Assembly (NCBI GenBank): GCA_020632875.1
Contig: JACKET010000006.1
Coordinates: forward strand, 62,001 to 126,000
Length of the DNA: 64,000 nucleotides
Source of the DNA: Alphaproteobacteria bacterium
GTDB taxonomy: Bacteria > Myxococcota_A > UBA796 > GCA-2862545
Direction of reading: 5' to 3'
The translations under genes were made by a program, and so were the position numbers. Below the pieces are notes generated by a model. That model was not told the DNA's origin and searched no databases. It saw only the letters and a program-made list of their open reading frames with translations. The stretch's first letter is position 1. Each line of letters begins with the position of its first letter. Positions 17,658-26,900 of the stretch are shown in pieces.

Positions 17658-18665
17658 TCAGAGCCGGTCGACGAGCGCGTCGACCGCCGCGCGGAAGGCC
17701 TCGGGGTCGTCCACCATCATGTAGTGGCCGCCCCCTTCGACCTCGGTCGCCACCGCCCGGCCCGCCATCGCGGCCACGATCTGCGCGCCGAGCTCGGTGG
17801 GCGTGGTGCCGTCGACCTCTCCGGTGACGATGGCCGCGGGAACGTCGAGGGCGCCGAGCTCGGGGAGCAGGTCCTCCCGACCGGGCTCCGCGACGATGTG
17901 GCTCGAGATGCGGTTCGCGCGCATCTGGGCGTCGATCAGGTCGTAGTGCGACCCCACCACCGCCCCGAGCAGCCCGCCCACATCGAGGGCGGGCCACGGC
18001 TCGAGGCGGTCTTCGATGGCGTTCAGGTACCCCCAGAGCTCCTCGCGCTCCGGCGTGTCCCAGACGGGCGGGAGGCTGGGGTGGGCCGCGCAGAACGCGT
18101 CGATGTCGCTCCACAGCGCGTCGCCGTCCGCGAGCCGGTCGGACGCGACGCGGCACGCGAAGTCCCGTCGCACCGGGACGTAGAGGTCGTCGGGGCCGTG
18201 CAGGATGGCGGGGGCTGCAGCCACCCAGCCGTCCACCCGGCCCGGGTGATCGAGCTGGTAGAGCGCGGAGGTGTAGGTCCCGAAGCTGTGCCCCATCAGC
18301 ACGAGCCGGTCGGGGGTGTAGCGCTCGTCGAGCACGCGCAGCACGGCGTCGAGGTCCCCGATCAGCTGGCCCATCGACTGGTCGGACTCGGAGTAGCTCC
18401 CGCGCGCGTTGCCCGTCCCGCGGCGGTCGTACCAGGCGATGACGTAGTCCTGCTCGAGGGTGTCGCGGAAGGGGTGCAGACCCACGGCCCGCTCGGCGAT
18501 TCCCGGCCCGCTGGGCCCGCCGGACTCGACCAGCACGAGCGTTCCGGACGCCAGCGTGCCGTGGGCCTCGACCGGGAGGACCGCGCGGTCGGTCACGACG
18601 TTGAAGTGGTCGTGCACGACGTCTCCCGTGCAGCCGGCGAGCACGGCGAGCGCGACGGGCCTCAC
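17658..18665 (-). CDS. Alpha/beta hydrolase lipoprotein (proline-iminopeptidase-like)
   Basis: A 335-residue protein with a short lipoprotein signal (VALAVLAGC). Hydrolase motifs: ESGGPSGPG for the oxyanion loop, YDRRGTGNARG (the DxRGxG signature of proline-iminopeptidase-like enzymes), nucleophile elbow LMGHSFGTYTSAL, acid in VTGEVDGTTP and the catalytic His in EGGGHYMM. It probably releases N-terminal residues or cleaves esters at the cell surface; the substrate is unknown. The GTG at 18665 overlaps the stop of the upstream gene, so translation is coupled. Confidence 0.87.
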   Translation of the reverse strand: MRPVALAVLAGCTGDVVHDHFNVVTDRAVLPVEAHGTLASGTLVLVESGGPSGPGIAERAVGLHPFRDTLEQDYVIAWYDRRGTGNARGSYSESDQSMGQLIGDLDAVLRVLDERYTPDRLVLMGHSFGTYTSALYQLDHPGRVDGWVAAAPAILHGPDDLYVPVRRDFACRVASDRLADGDALWSDIDAFCAAHPSLPPVWDTPEREELWGYLNAIEDRLEPWPALDVGGLLGAVVGSHYDLIDAQMRANRISSHIVAEPGREDLLPELGALDVPAAIVTGEVDGTTPTELGAQIVAAMAGRAVATEVEGGGHYMMVDDPEAFRAAVDALVDRL

Positions 18666-19177
18666 AGCGTCACCCCGAGCTCGAGGCCGAGGTCGGTGCT
18701 CGTGCCGTAGAACGTCGGGAATCGCACGGCGACCTGGGGCCGGATTAACCACGTCTCGAGGGCCCCGCGCAGCGCGTGGCCCACCTCGACGCCGGCCACG
18801 CCGACGAGCCAGGCGTCTCCCGCGATGCCGGGACGGCGGACCGTGTCGCCGTCCACCCGGTAGGTCGGCGACGCCCACACGCCCTCCTGCACGCCCGCGT
18901 GGAGGAACGCGCCGAGCTGCGCCGCGCCGGGCCTCCAGCGCACGCACGGCCCCACGCGCTGCGTGAACGCGTACCGGTCGCGCGGATGCCAGAACACATC
19001 GGCCTGGGTCTCGAGCACGAGGGCCGTGCGCTCGGAGGCCGCGAGGCTCCACCCGAGCCGTCCAGACGCACCGGGATGCACGATGAAGTCGCCGTGGTAG
19101 GCGATCGCGCGATCCACGGGGGCCGCCCATGCGGGTGCGGCGGCGAGCATCGCGGCGAGCGCGGCGCGGTGGGCCAT
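18662..19177 (-). CDS. Secreted or outer-membrane protein of unknown function
   Basis: A 171-residue protein with signal peptide MAHRAALAAMLAAAPAWAA, followed by alternating short strands rich in aromatic and Gly residues (RLGWSLAASERTALVLETQ, RVGPCVRWRPGAAQLGAFLHAG). The pattern and the terminal LGLELGVTL are typical of a small outer-membrane beta-barrel. I do not recognise the family. AGGAGA lies just upstream of the ATG. Its stop overlaps the start of the hydrolase lipoprotein, suggesting a two-gene unit. Confidence 0.72.
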   Translation of the reverse strand: MAHRAALAAMLAAAPAWAAPVDRAIAYHGDFIVHPGASGRLGWSLAASERTALVLETQADVFWHPRDRYAFTQRVGPCVRWRPGAAQLGAFLHAGVQEGVWASPTYRVDGDTVRRPGIAGDAWLVGVAGVEVGHALRGALETWLIRPQVAVRFPTFYGTSTDLGLELGVTL

Positions 19178-19221
19178 GGTGTCTCCTGTGGACCCTTCGA
19201 CACCGGCGCCGCACGGAACTG

Positions 19222-20073
19222 TCACGCGTCGAGCACGCGCTCCATCTCGATCTCGGGGATGTGGTCGCGGGGCGGGGGCAGGGCGCCCGTTCGACCGGTC
19301 TCGCGGAAGCCGTGACGCGCGTAGAGCCCGCGCGCATGGGTGTTCTGGACCGCGACGTCGAGGACCAGGCGACGGTAGCCGCGGGCCGTGGCCTCCGCGA
19401 AGGCGGCGTCCATCAGCGCGTCGGCGACCCCGCGACCACGGCACAGGGCCGCGACCCACATGCTGTACAGGCCGCCCACGCCGGCCTCGACCGGTGCGAC
19501 GACCGCGAGCCCGGCGTCCCGGGGGCCGAACGTGGCGAGGAGCGTCGTGACCTCGGGGCGCGCCATGCGGTCGTGCCAGAACGCATCGTCCCGGACGGAC
19601 TCCTCGGCGAACGTCGAGCCGAACGCGTCGGGCGCGTCGAGCAGCGCGGTCAGGCGGAGCGACCGGCAGCGGTCCCAGTCGTCGGGCGTGGCGACGCGCG
19701 CCTCGAGCGGACCGTAGATCCCGCGCCGCTTCAGGTTCTTCGCCGTTCCGGAGCCCTCCCGCCCGGGTCGGACCCAGGCGATGTCGGTGTCGGAGGCCGC
19801 CGTGAGCGCCGAATCGCGGTGGTCGTCGTTCTTGTAGCCGCCGCGGGTCGCGACGCCGGCGGGCGCGTTCCGCGGGGCGTCGAACATGTGGAACACCGTG
19901 ACGGGCGCCCCTTCGCGCGCCAGCCACGCCGAGGCCATCGCGTCGGCACCGCGGGCGTCGCCCACCACGAAGCGGTCGCCCCGCGCCACCGCTCGGCGGA
20001 GGTGGGGGACGTAGTGGACCTCGAGCTCGGTCGGCGTCAGATCGAGGTGCCCGCTGACGAACACGGTCTGCAT
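19222..20073 (-). CDS. SLOG-like domain fused to GNAT acetyltransferase
   Basis: A 283-residue fusion. Residues 1-115 (VFVSGHLDLTPTELEVHY, RFVVGDARGADAMASAWL, KNDDHRDSALTAASDTDIAW) resemble the YspA-type SLOG family, Rossmannoid domains that bind nucleotide-derived ligands. Residues ~125-283 are a GNAT N-acetyltransferase: ARVATPDDWDRCRSLRL, the acetyl-CoA loop region VAALCRGRGVADALMDAAF, and VAVQNTHARGLYARHGFRETGR. I chose ATG 20073 because GGAGGGG lies six bases upstream; ATG 20118 would add 15 residues but has no ribosome site. The substrate is unknown. The fusion couples a nucleotide-sensing module to an acyl transfer module. Confidence 0.8.
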   Translation of the reverse strand: MQTVFVSGHLDLTPTELEVHYVPHLRRAVARGDRFVVGDARGADAMASAWLAREGAPVTVFHMFDAPRNAPAGVATRGGYKNDDHRDSALTAASDTDIAWVRPGREGSGTAKNLKRRGIYGPLEARVATPDDWDRCRSLRLTALLDAPDAFGSTFAEESVRDDAFWHDRMARPEVTTLLATFGPRDAGLAVVAPVEAGVGGLYSMWVAALCRGRGVADALMDAAFAEATARGYRRLVLDVAVQNTHARGLYARHGFRETGRTGALPPPRDHIPEIEMERVLDA

Positions 20074-20123
20074 CGTCCCCTCCGCCGAGCGCCGTATCAC
20101 GTCGCGGAAGAGCCCCATGGGCT

Positions 20124-21167
20124 TCAGTCGAGCGTGAGGGTCACGGTCCCGAACGGCCCGTACGTCCCGGCGCCGAAGGTGCCGGAGTCCGTCACCCGCC
20201 CGTCGAAGTCGAAGGTCGCCGAGGTCGCGGTGCGCGTGCCCTCCGCGTGGATGCCGTAGAACGACAGCGTCGCCGTGCCGTCGTCCCGCAGGTACACGTG
20301 CGACCCCGGCGCGGACGTGTGGTCCATGCAGTCGGCCACGTCGATCGCGCCCTGCCCGATCCATCCGTCGATCACGTCCACCGTCGTCGTCCGCACGTAC
20401 GGCCCGTTCGCGGCCGAGCTGTACTCGAGGTCGTCGTAGCAGCTGACCTCGAGCGTCGCGGTGGACCCCGTCCACGCGCCGACCGCGGGCCCACCGACGC
20501 CCTGGGTGTTGGTCGTCGGGTCCTCGAAGGTCACCACGATGCCGCCGAACACGCCCGTGAGGCCGCCGAATCCGGGGTTGAATCGGTGGTCGAACGCAAT
20601 CGTTGCCGACGACGCGTCCCACGTGCCCGTCGTGGAGACCGGCATCGCCTGTCCGAAGTACCCGGAGGCCGGACCCGGATAGGTCGCGACGGCGCTCCCG
20701 TCGTCGTAGAGGTCCACCGTCACGTCCGCGAGGCCTGCGCCGGGGAAGGCGAAGCACGCCGACACGTCGACCTGGGCGGTGAAGTGCCATCCGTCCGCGC
20801 CGTCCGTCCACGTGGTCGAGAACCACGGTCCCTCGATCTGGCTCGAGAAGCTCGGGTCGTAGGAGCAGTCGAAGTCGATCAGGGCGCGGGGCGTGCCGAT
20901 GGCCCCGACCGCGGGCTGCGGCGGGGGCGTGTCGGTGTCCGCGTCCGAGTCCGCGTCCGCATCGGAGTCCGCGTCCGCATCGGAGTCCGCGTCCGCATCG
21001 GAGTCCGCGTCTGCGTCTGCGTCTGCATCGGCATCCGTGTCGGCGTCTGCATCGGCATCGGTGTCGGCATCGGTGTCGGCATCCGTATCGGCGTCGGCGT
21101 CCGCGGCGGGGACGGGGTCGGACACGGGATGGTAGCGAAGGCAGGAGAAGAGCAGGAGCGTGAGCAC
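20124..21167 (-). CDS. Lipoprotein with Asp/Ala/Thr/Ser-repeat linker
   Basis: A 347-residue surface lipoprotein. The lipobox is LLFSC (Cys9). Residues 23-80 are an uninterrupted Dx repeat (x is Ala, Thr or Ser). The remaining ~265 residues contain two similar beta-rich modules, each with an initial Cys and a central YLRDDGTATL- or LYDDGSAVATY-like strand; paired cysteines suggest disulfides. I do not recognise the modules. The acidic linker probably holds the domain away from the outer membrane and may bind calcium. GTG start with GGAGG upstream. Confidence 0.78.
   Translation of the reverse strand: MLTLLLFSCLRYHPVSDPVPAADADADTDADTDADTDADADADTDADADADADADSDADADSDADADSDADADSDADTDTPPPQPAVGAIGTPRALIDFDCSYDPSFSSQIEGPWFSTTWTDGADGWHFTAQVDVSACFAFPGAGLADVTVDLYDDGSAVATYPGPASGYFGQAMPVSTTGTWDASSATIAFDHRFNPGFGGLTGVFGGIVVTFEDPTTNTQGVGGPAVGAWTGSTATLEVSCYDDLEYSSAANGPYVRTTTVDVIDGWIGQGAIDVADCMDHTSAPGSHVYLRDDGTATLSFYGIHAEGTRTATSATFDFDGRVTDSGTFGAGTYGPFGTVTLTLD
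20928..21101 (-). repeat. Hexanucleotide repeat array encoding Asp-x linker
   Basis: About 29 in-frame hexanucleotide units (GACGCG, GATGCC, GACACC and variants, read on the minus strand) encode (Asp-Ala/Thr/Ser)n in the lipoprotein ending at 20124. Units of six bases allow length changes without frameshift. Confidence 0.9.
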
Positions 21168-21250
21168 GGGGGGCCTCCAGACGCTCTCCGGTTACCGGGC
21201 CGCGACGATGGCCGCGCGCCGCTGTAGCAGAGTTGGAGCAACCGCTCGCA

Positions 21251-21760
21251 TCAGGCCACCGCGGGACGGCGCAGCACCGCCGGGGCGCCGGCGACGACCA
21301 CGGCCGCGACGCCCACGAGACCGCTGGTGCCGAGGGCCAGGCAACCCATCGCACCCGCCGTGGCGGCGACGAGCAACGCAGAGACCGCGGAGGTCGACCC
21401 CACGCGGTTCCACAGCAGCAGGCCGCCGACGCCGCCCGATGCGACCGCCATGGCGGTGCACGTCGTCGTACACGCGCTCGTGCAGGCGCCACTCTGGCAG
21501 GCCCAGGCGACCGGGGCCAGGAACGCGATGCTGCCCGCCGCGAGCCCGGGCACGACGCCGCGAGCGAGCTCGCCGCCGCGCCACTGGAAGCCCACGAGCC
21601 ACGCGGCCAGCAGGGTGCCGAGCGGGAGGGCGAATGGGGCCCCCACGGCCGCGGCCGCCACGGTGAAACCCACGGCCCAGAGCCCCCACGGCAGGGCGCG
21701 CCGGAGGCGTCCCCGCTCGTAGGCCCGCAGGGCGCGGCGCTCGAGATCAGAGCGCTCCAT
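21251..21760 (-). CDS. Membrane protein with Cys cluster, coupled to ECF sigma
   Basis: A 169-residue protein starting MERSDLERRALRAYERG (ATG 21760), with four to five hydrophobic helices. A periplasmic or loop segment carries four spaced cysteines (ACQSGACTSACTTTC, around residue 100). The gene starts inside the 3' end of the ECF sigma gene (14-bp overlap), the usual position of an anti-sigma factor. The Cys cluster suggests metal or redox sensing. No classical zinc anti-sigma motif is present. Confidence 0.75.
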   Translation of the reverse strand: MERSDLERRALRAYERGRLRRALPWGLWAVGFTVAAAAVGAPFALPLGTLLAAWLVGFQWRGGELARGVVPGLAAGSIAFLAPVAWACQSGACTSACTTTCTAMAVASGGVGGLLLWNRVGSTSAVSALLVAATAGAMGCLALGTSGLVGVAAVVVAGAPAVLRRPAVA

Positions 21761-22256
21761 GGCGCCTCCGGAAGGTGGTGCGCAGGCGCTCCAGGGCACG
21801 CTGGAGGCGCTTGCGGAAGGCCGCGCCGCTCGGCCGGTCGGTCACTGCGGCGTGCAGCGTGGCCCGGTCGAGGTCGGAGAGATCGCCGAGCACCGCGCGC
21901 ACGGCGGCTTCGAGATCACGCCGGATGGCGGCCTCTTCGAGGTCGTCGGGGTGTACGAGCCCCGTCGGCACGTCCGTCTCGCGGCGACGCGCGCACCGCT
22001 TGCGGTGCGATCGGACCGTCCAGCCTGCGATGCCGAGGATCCAGGGCAGGGCGGGTCCGATCGCCGGGTCGTACTCCGACGCCCGGTCGAACACCGCGAG
22101 CAGGGCCTGCTGCGCGATGTCCTCCGCCTCCGGGTCACCGGCGAGCATGCGGGACGCGAGCCCGTGCACCGCCGGCCAGGCCGCCCGGTACACGGGGTCG
22201 AACGCCTCCCGATCGCCATCGGCGAGGCGCGTCAGCGCTCGCGTCACCGCATCCAC
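21747..22256 (-). CDS. ECF-type RNA polymerase sigma factor
   Basis: A 169-residue sigma factor. Region 2: FDPVYRAAWPAVHGLASRML, DPEAEDIAQQALLAVFDRASEYD and PWILGIAGWTVRSHRKR. Region 4 is less typical: LSDLDRATLHAAVTDRPSGAAFRKRLQRALERLR. The GTG start directly abuts the stop of the Cys-rich peptide gene and the stop lies inside the membrane-protein gene, so all three are probably one operon. Confidence 0.88.
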   Translation of the reverse strand: MDAVTRALTRLADGDREAFDPVYRAAWPAVHGLASRMLAGDPEAEDIAQQALLAVFDRASEYDPAIGPALPWILGIAGWTVRSHRKRCARRRETDVPTGLVHPDDLEEAAIRRDLEAAVRAVLGDLSDLDRATLHAAVTDRPSGAAFRKRLQRALERLRTTFRRRHGAL

Positions 22257-22406
22257 TCAGCCGCAGCAGCCGCCGCCGCACAGGCTGGAGCACAGCGCGG
22301 CGAACAGGCCGCCGTCGGTGCCGGTGGCCGCGGCGAACGCGGAGACGGGGAGCAGGGTGAGCGCGGCCAGGATGGCGACGCGCTTCGGGGAGATCTTCGG
22401 TTGCAT
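22257..22406 (-). CDS. Small secreted Cys-rich peptide
   Basis: A 49-residue peptide. Residues 1-26 form a signal peptide (MQPKISPKRVAILAALTLL, ending SAFAA). The mature ~23 residues end in CSSLCGGGCCG, four cysteines in the last eleven residues. The ATG has GGAGG seven bases upstream and there is no intergenic base before the ECF sigma start. The composition would suit a metal-binding or disulfide-rich secreted peptide, or a ligand for the Cys-cluster membrane protein two genes downstream. No known family recognised. Confidence 0.72.
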   Translation of the reverse strand: MQPKISPKRVAILAALTLLPVSAFAAATGTDGGLFAALCSSLCGGGCCG

Positions 22407-22489
22407 CGGGCCTCCAGGGTTGGATGCACCCCCCATAGGCGCGAGGCCCGCTCGCCGTGACCGGCGGATCGTCACGGAATGTCAGGCCG

Positions 22490-23809
22490 TCAGCGCTCCA
22501 TGCACTTCAGCGGGTTCTTGTCGGAGGCACAGCCCGCGATGCGCGCCGCGTCGACGCGCGGGCTTCGCGCGATCTCGACGCACTTGAGGCGCTCCTTGCC
22601 GGTCGCGAACGCCGCGACGCACGCCTCGACCAGCGGCACGGGGTCGCCCTCGCGCCGCCGCATCATCGCCATGCAGTCGAGGCCAGGCTCGCCTTCGAGC
22701 CCGTCTGCGCAGGCCTTCGCGAGGCCCGGCTTCTCGGGGAACGGCCCGGCGATGTGCGCGAGGCAGGCGATCACGTCGTCCGGGTAGGCCGCTTTGCACA
22801 CGGGCAGCACGGCCGCCGGCGACCACTCGACCTGCCCGAACCGCGCGATGCAGCCGAGCCGGTCGGGCTCCGCTTCGAGGTGCTCGGCGCACGCCCGGAT
22901 GTCCTGCACGGGCGGGGTGGCGGCCTCGACGGCGACGTTCATGCAGCGCATCCCCGGTGTGTCGGACCCGAACCCCTCCTGGCACGCCCCGATCACGTCC
23001 ACCAGCGGCAGGGCCGAGCGCTCCACGTGCTCGCGGCACTCGCGCTGCAGCCCCGGCGTGCCGAACCGCCCGCAGCCCTCGAGCTCCGCGGCCCCCTGCG
23101 GACGCGCGCCGTAGGTCGCGTAGCACTGCGTGACGCGGTTGCGGTCGATCGCCGCGCACGCGATCACGACCGGGTCGTTCGGGTCGAGCGGCGGGGGGCC
23201 CGAGACCTGCACCGGCGCGTCGCCGTTTCCCACGGACGTCGCGTTGGCCTTCTGCTGCTGCTGTTGGATGAGCGTGATGGCGTCGGTCGCGATGGCGACG
23301 ACGTCCTCGGGCTGCAGATCGATGTCCACGTTCGCGCTCGTCGACGTCGTCGTGGTGGTGCGGGAGGTGGTCGTGGTGCCCGAGCCCGACGAGGTCGTGG
23401 TGGGGGCGGGGGCGGGGCGCGGGCTCGGCGACGGAGCGGCCACCTGGCTCGTCGGCGCGGGCCGGGTCGGGCCCAGGATGCGGACGGGGTACGACGTGCC
23501 CGTCCACCCGCCCACACCGAGGCTGTCGAAGACCCCCTTGGCGTCGCGGACCGCCACGGTGAGCTGGCTGTCGTTGTACGCCCGCTCGCGGGTGAGCACG
23601 TGCTGGCCGAACTGCCCGCTGATGCGCTGGGTGGAGACCACGGCGCCGTCGAGCGTGTACACGAACACCGGCTGCGCGAGCCCCTGCTGGATGGGGTACC
23701 AGCTCTCGGAGGTGAGGACGTACTGCACCTCGAGGGCGTCGTTCCCGTCGGCCATCACGGAGACCACCTGGAGGGGTGCCGCGAGGGCGGCGAGGGTGAG
23801 GAGCAGCAT
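22490..23809 (-). CDS. Secreted protein with N-terminal domain, PT-rich linker and Cys-pair repeats
   Basis: A 439-residue protein with signal MLLLTLAALAAPLQ. Residues ~12-120 are a beta-rich domain of unknown family (ESWYPIQQGLAQPVFVYTLD). A Pro/Ser/Thr-rich linker covers ~125-165. The C-terminal ~250 residues contain about eight helical units, each with a pair of cysteines 8-13 residues apart (for example CAAIDRNRVTQC, CQEGFGSDTPGMRC, CVAAFATGKERLKC), suggesting stacked disulfide-linked helical hairpins. The ATG at 23809 has AAGGA upstream. It diverges from the MopE-like gene at 23909, sharing a ~100-bp control region. Function unknown. Confidence 0.8.
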   Translation of the reverse strand: MLLLTLAALAAPLQVVSVMADGNDALEVQYVLTSESWYPIQQGLAQPVFVYTLDGAVVSTQRISGQFGQHVLTRERAYNDSQLTVAVRDAKGVFDSLGVGGWTGTSYPVRILGPTRPAPTSQVAAPSPSPRPAPAPTTTSSGSGTTTTSRTTTTTSTSANVDIDLQPEDVVAIATDAITLIQQQQQKANATSVGNGDAPVQVSGPPPLDPNDPVVIACAAIDRNRVTQCYATYGARPQGAAELEGCGRFGTPGLQRECREHVERSALPLVDVIGACQEGFGSDTPGMRCMNVAVEAATPPVQDIRACAEHLEAEPDRLGCIARFGQVEWSPAAVLPVCKAAYPDDVIACLAHIAGPFPEKPGLAKACADGLEGEPGLDCMAMMRRREGDPVPLVEACVAAFATGKERLKCVEIARSPRVDAARIAGCASDKNPLKCMER

Positions 23810-23900
23810 GTTCGATCCTTCGGAAGAGGAGGGGAGCATCTCCGGAACGGCTGCTGAACACCATCCCCCCACGTCGAAGTCCCAAGCCCCGAACCAGATG

Positions 23901-23930
23901 ACACCCCGATGTCGTACGATGTCGGGGTGT
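23901..23930. promoter_or_regulatory. Inverted repeat between divergent genes
   Basis: ACACCCCGA and TCGGGGTGT form a perfect nine-base inverted repeat separated by twelve bases whose centre is CGTACG. It sits in the divergent intergenic region and overlaps the first possible start of the MopE-like gene. It could be an operator or an mRNA hairpin limiting translation. Confidence 0.45.
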
Positions 23931-26900
23931 GGTGGTTCCTCCTCGACGCCCGCGCTCTGGAGCTCTCTGCGTCCGATGACGGAGAGCTCGGGGCAGCCCT
24001 GACCCAGGCGATTGCCCAGCCCGGTGACCACGTGGTGTTCGTGGCCCCCGGCACCTATACCGAAGAGCGCACCCTCACCGCGGGTCTCGCGGGTCGCGTG
24101 CGTATCCGGCCGATGCCGCAGGCCGAGGCGCCGGTGGTGTTCCAGGCCGATCGCGGGGACGACGGGTTCTTCCTGATCGACGGGAACCTGATCCTCGAGC
24201 TCCACGGCGTCGAGATCGACGGGATGGGCCAGTCCCGCGCGGCGCGGGTCGTGAACGGCGGCGGGCTCGACATCCTCTTCTCCTACGTCCACGACACCCA
24301 CTCGAACAACGGCGGCGGCGCCGTGGCGGTCGGAGCCGGCAGCTTCGTGTTCGCGAGCGAATCGCTGTTCGAGGGCTCCACGGCCGCACGAGGCGGGTTC
24401 TTCTCCGGCACCACGGCGGATGCGCAGATCAACCTGCGCCGCACGACCCTCCGACGCGGCACGGCCACGAGCGGCGGCGGCGGCGCCATCGAATCGCTCG
24501 GCTCCATCGAGCTCGCCGACATGATCATCGCCGACTGCACGGCCTCCACGCAGGGGGGCGGCGCGGTCCACGCACGCGGCACACGGCTCGTCAGCGACGC
24601 CGTGAGCTACGTCCACAACACGTCGTCCGGCAGCCAGGGGGGCGGAGCCATCCGGATCACGGGCGACGTGGCGGTCGACGTCTTCGACTCGGTGTTCGTC
24701 GGCAACCTGCACACCGACGGCAACGGCGGTGGGGCGATCTACTCCGAGTCCAACGTCCAGAACGTGGCCGTGCGGCGATCCACCTTCCTCACGAACGTCT
24801 TCCGCTCGGGCGCCCAGGGCAGCGGGGGCGCGATCCACCACGCCATCGGCGAGCTCGACGTCGACGACTCGAGCTTCTGCGCCAACCACTCCGAGCGCCA
24901 CGCGGGCGCGGTCTCCATCCTGAACACCACCAACAGCGACGGCGGCCTGTCCCGGCACCGCCGGAACCTGATGATGGGCAACAGCGCGGGCATGGAAGGC
25001 GGCGCGATGCTGGTGTTCGCGCCATCGGCCACGCCGCGCTTCGAGCACCTCACCCTCGCGTGGAACGAAGCCGCGACGGGCCCCGCCATCCGGGCGTACG
25101 ACTACGGCGAGATGGTCGACAGCCTCGTCGTCCAGCACCGGCCCCCGCCTCCCGAGCAGGCGATCGAAGGTGCGCTGGCCCTCATCGACTCCTCGTGGTT
25201 CGACGACAACGGGCCCGATTGGCCGTACGACGGCACGTTCCCGAGCGGCAACACCATCGACGTCGACCCCGAGATCCCGGCCGAGGCGTGCGACGAGCTC
25301 GGCGGGATGCCGATGTGCGGCAGCCCCGCCATCGGCGCGGCGGCCGATGCGACCAACGTGGGCGCCATCGAGGGCTGCACCGACGGGGACTTCGACGACG
25401 ACGGGCTCTCCGACCGCGACGAGGTCGCGCTCGGCACCGACTGGCGCACCCCCGACACCGACGGAGACGGCTTCGACGACGGCGAGGAGTGCCCGCCCAT
25501 GCAGTCGCAGCCGCTGGTGAACGGGAGCTTCGAGCGCATGCTGGGCGTGCCGGGGCCCGACTTCCGCGACGTGCCCCCGGACGACATGGTCGGCTGGCTC
25601 ACCGACGGCAACCACTTCGAGGTCGTTCGCGGGATCTACGGCGCGCACCGGCCCTCGGTGGATGGCGCGTACCACATCGAGGTCGTCAGCGACGGGCCGC
25701 ACCTCGTGTACCAGGACCTCACCACCACGCCCAACGAGCCGCTCGCGTTCCGGTTCTGGCACCGCGGCCGCTCGGGCACCGACACCATCGGCGTGTTCGC
25801 GCAGGCCCCCGGCGCCGCCGAGAACCTCGTCGGCACGTTCGTCACGCCTCCCGACGACTGGGTCCAGCACACGGGGTCGTTCGTGGTGCCGCCCGGCCAG
25901 ACCACGACGCGCTTCGGGTTCCGCCACATCGGGTCCGTCCCGAACACGCCATCCGAGGGGAGCCTGGTCGACGGCGTGGTCTTGTTCCGCGGGGGCCTCG
26001 ACGCCGACGGAGACGGGCTCGTCGCGTGCCTCGACCGCGATCGCGACGGCGACTCCCTGCCCGATGCCGACGAGGCGGCGTACGGCACCGATCCCGACGA
26101 CCCCGACTCCGATGGGGACGGGCTGTCGGATGGGCACGAGGTCGCGCTCGGCTCGAACCCCGACGACCCCGACACCGACGGGAGCGGCGTGTCCGACGGC
26201 GTGGAGTGCCCCGGCCCGTGGCTCCTCCCGAACGGGGGCTTCGAGATCGGGCCCACCCGGGATGGCGCGCTCGACGCGTCGAAGGTGCCGGGGTGGGAGA
26301 CGCACCACCCGTCCCAGCAGATCGACATCAAGACCGGCGGCACGCTTCCGGATGCGTACGAGGGGCTCTACTACGGCGAGGTGCAGTCGTTCGACCCGTG
26401 GGCCGACCTCTACGTCGACGTCGCGACCACGGCGCCGGGCGACTACCGCGTGCGGTACGCGCACCACGGCCGCGAAGGCGTCGACGTGGTCGAGCTGTTC
26501 GCGGGTCCGGCGGGCGGCGCGCTCGTGTCGCTCGGGCAGCACAGCGCCGACCTGTCGGCCTGGGCCGTGGTGGAGCACGTGGTCACCGTGCCGCCGGGCC
26601 AGACGACGACCCGCTTCGAGTGGCGTGCGGTGAGCTGGGCGACGAACCCCGACCGCGGGAACCTGATCGACGCCGTGTACGTGGGCCCGGTGATGGACCT
26701 CGACGGCGACACCTTCGACGACTGCCTCACGCAGCCTTCGCCGGGAGACCTCGACGGGGACGGCTTCTCGCCGCCCCAGGACTGCGACGACGTCGATCCC
26801 ACCGTGTACCCGGGCGCTCCCGAGACCTGCGACAACGACGACGAGGACTGCGACGGCGCGCTGGACGAGGACGCCGTGGACGCTCCCGGCTGGTGGGAGG

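Noticed and set aside
20928..21101. CRISPR-like tandem repeats
   Set aside because: Units are six bases, contiguous, in frame within a lipoprotein, and without spacers.
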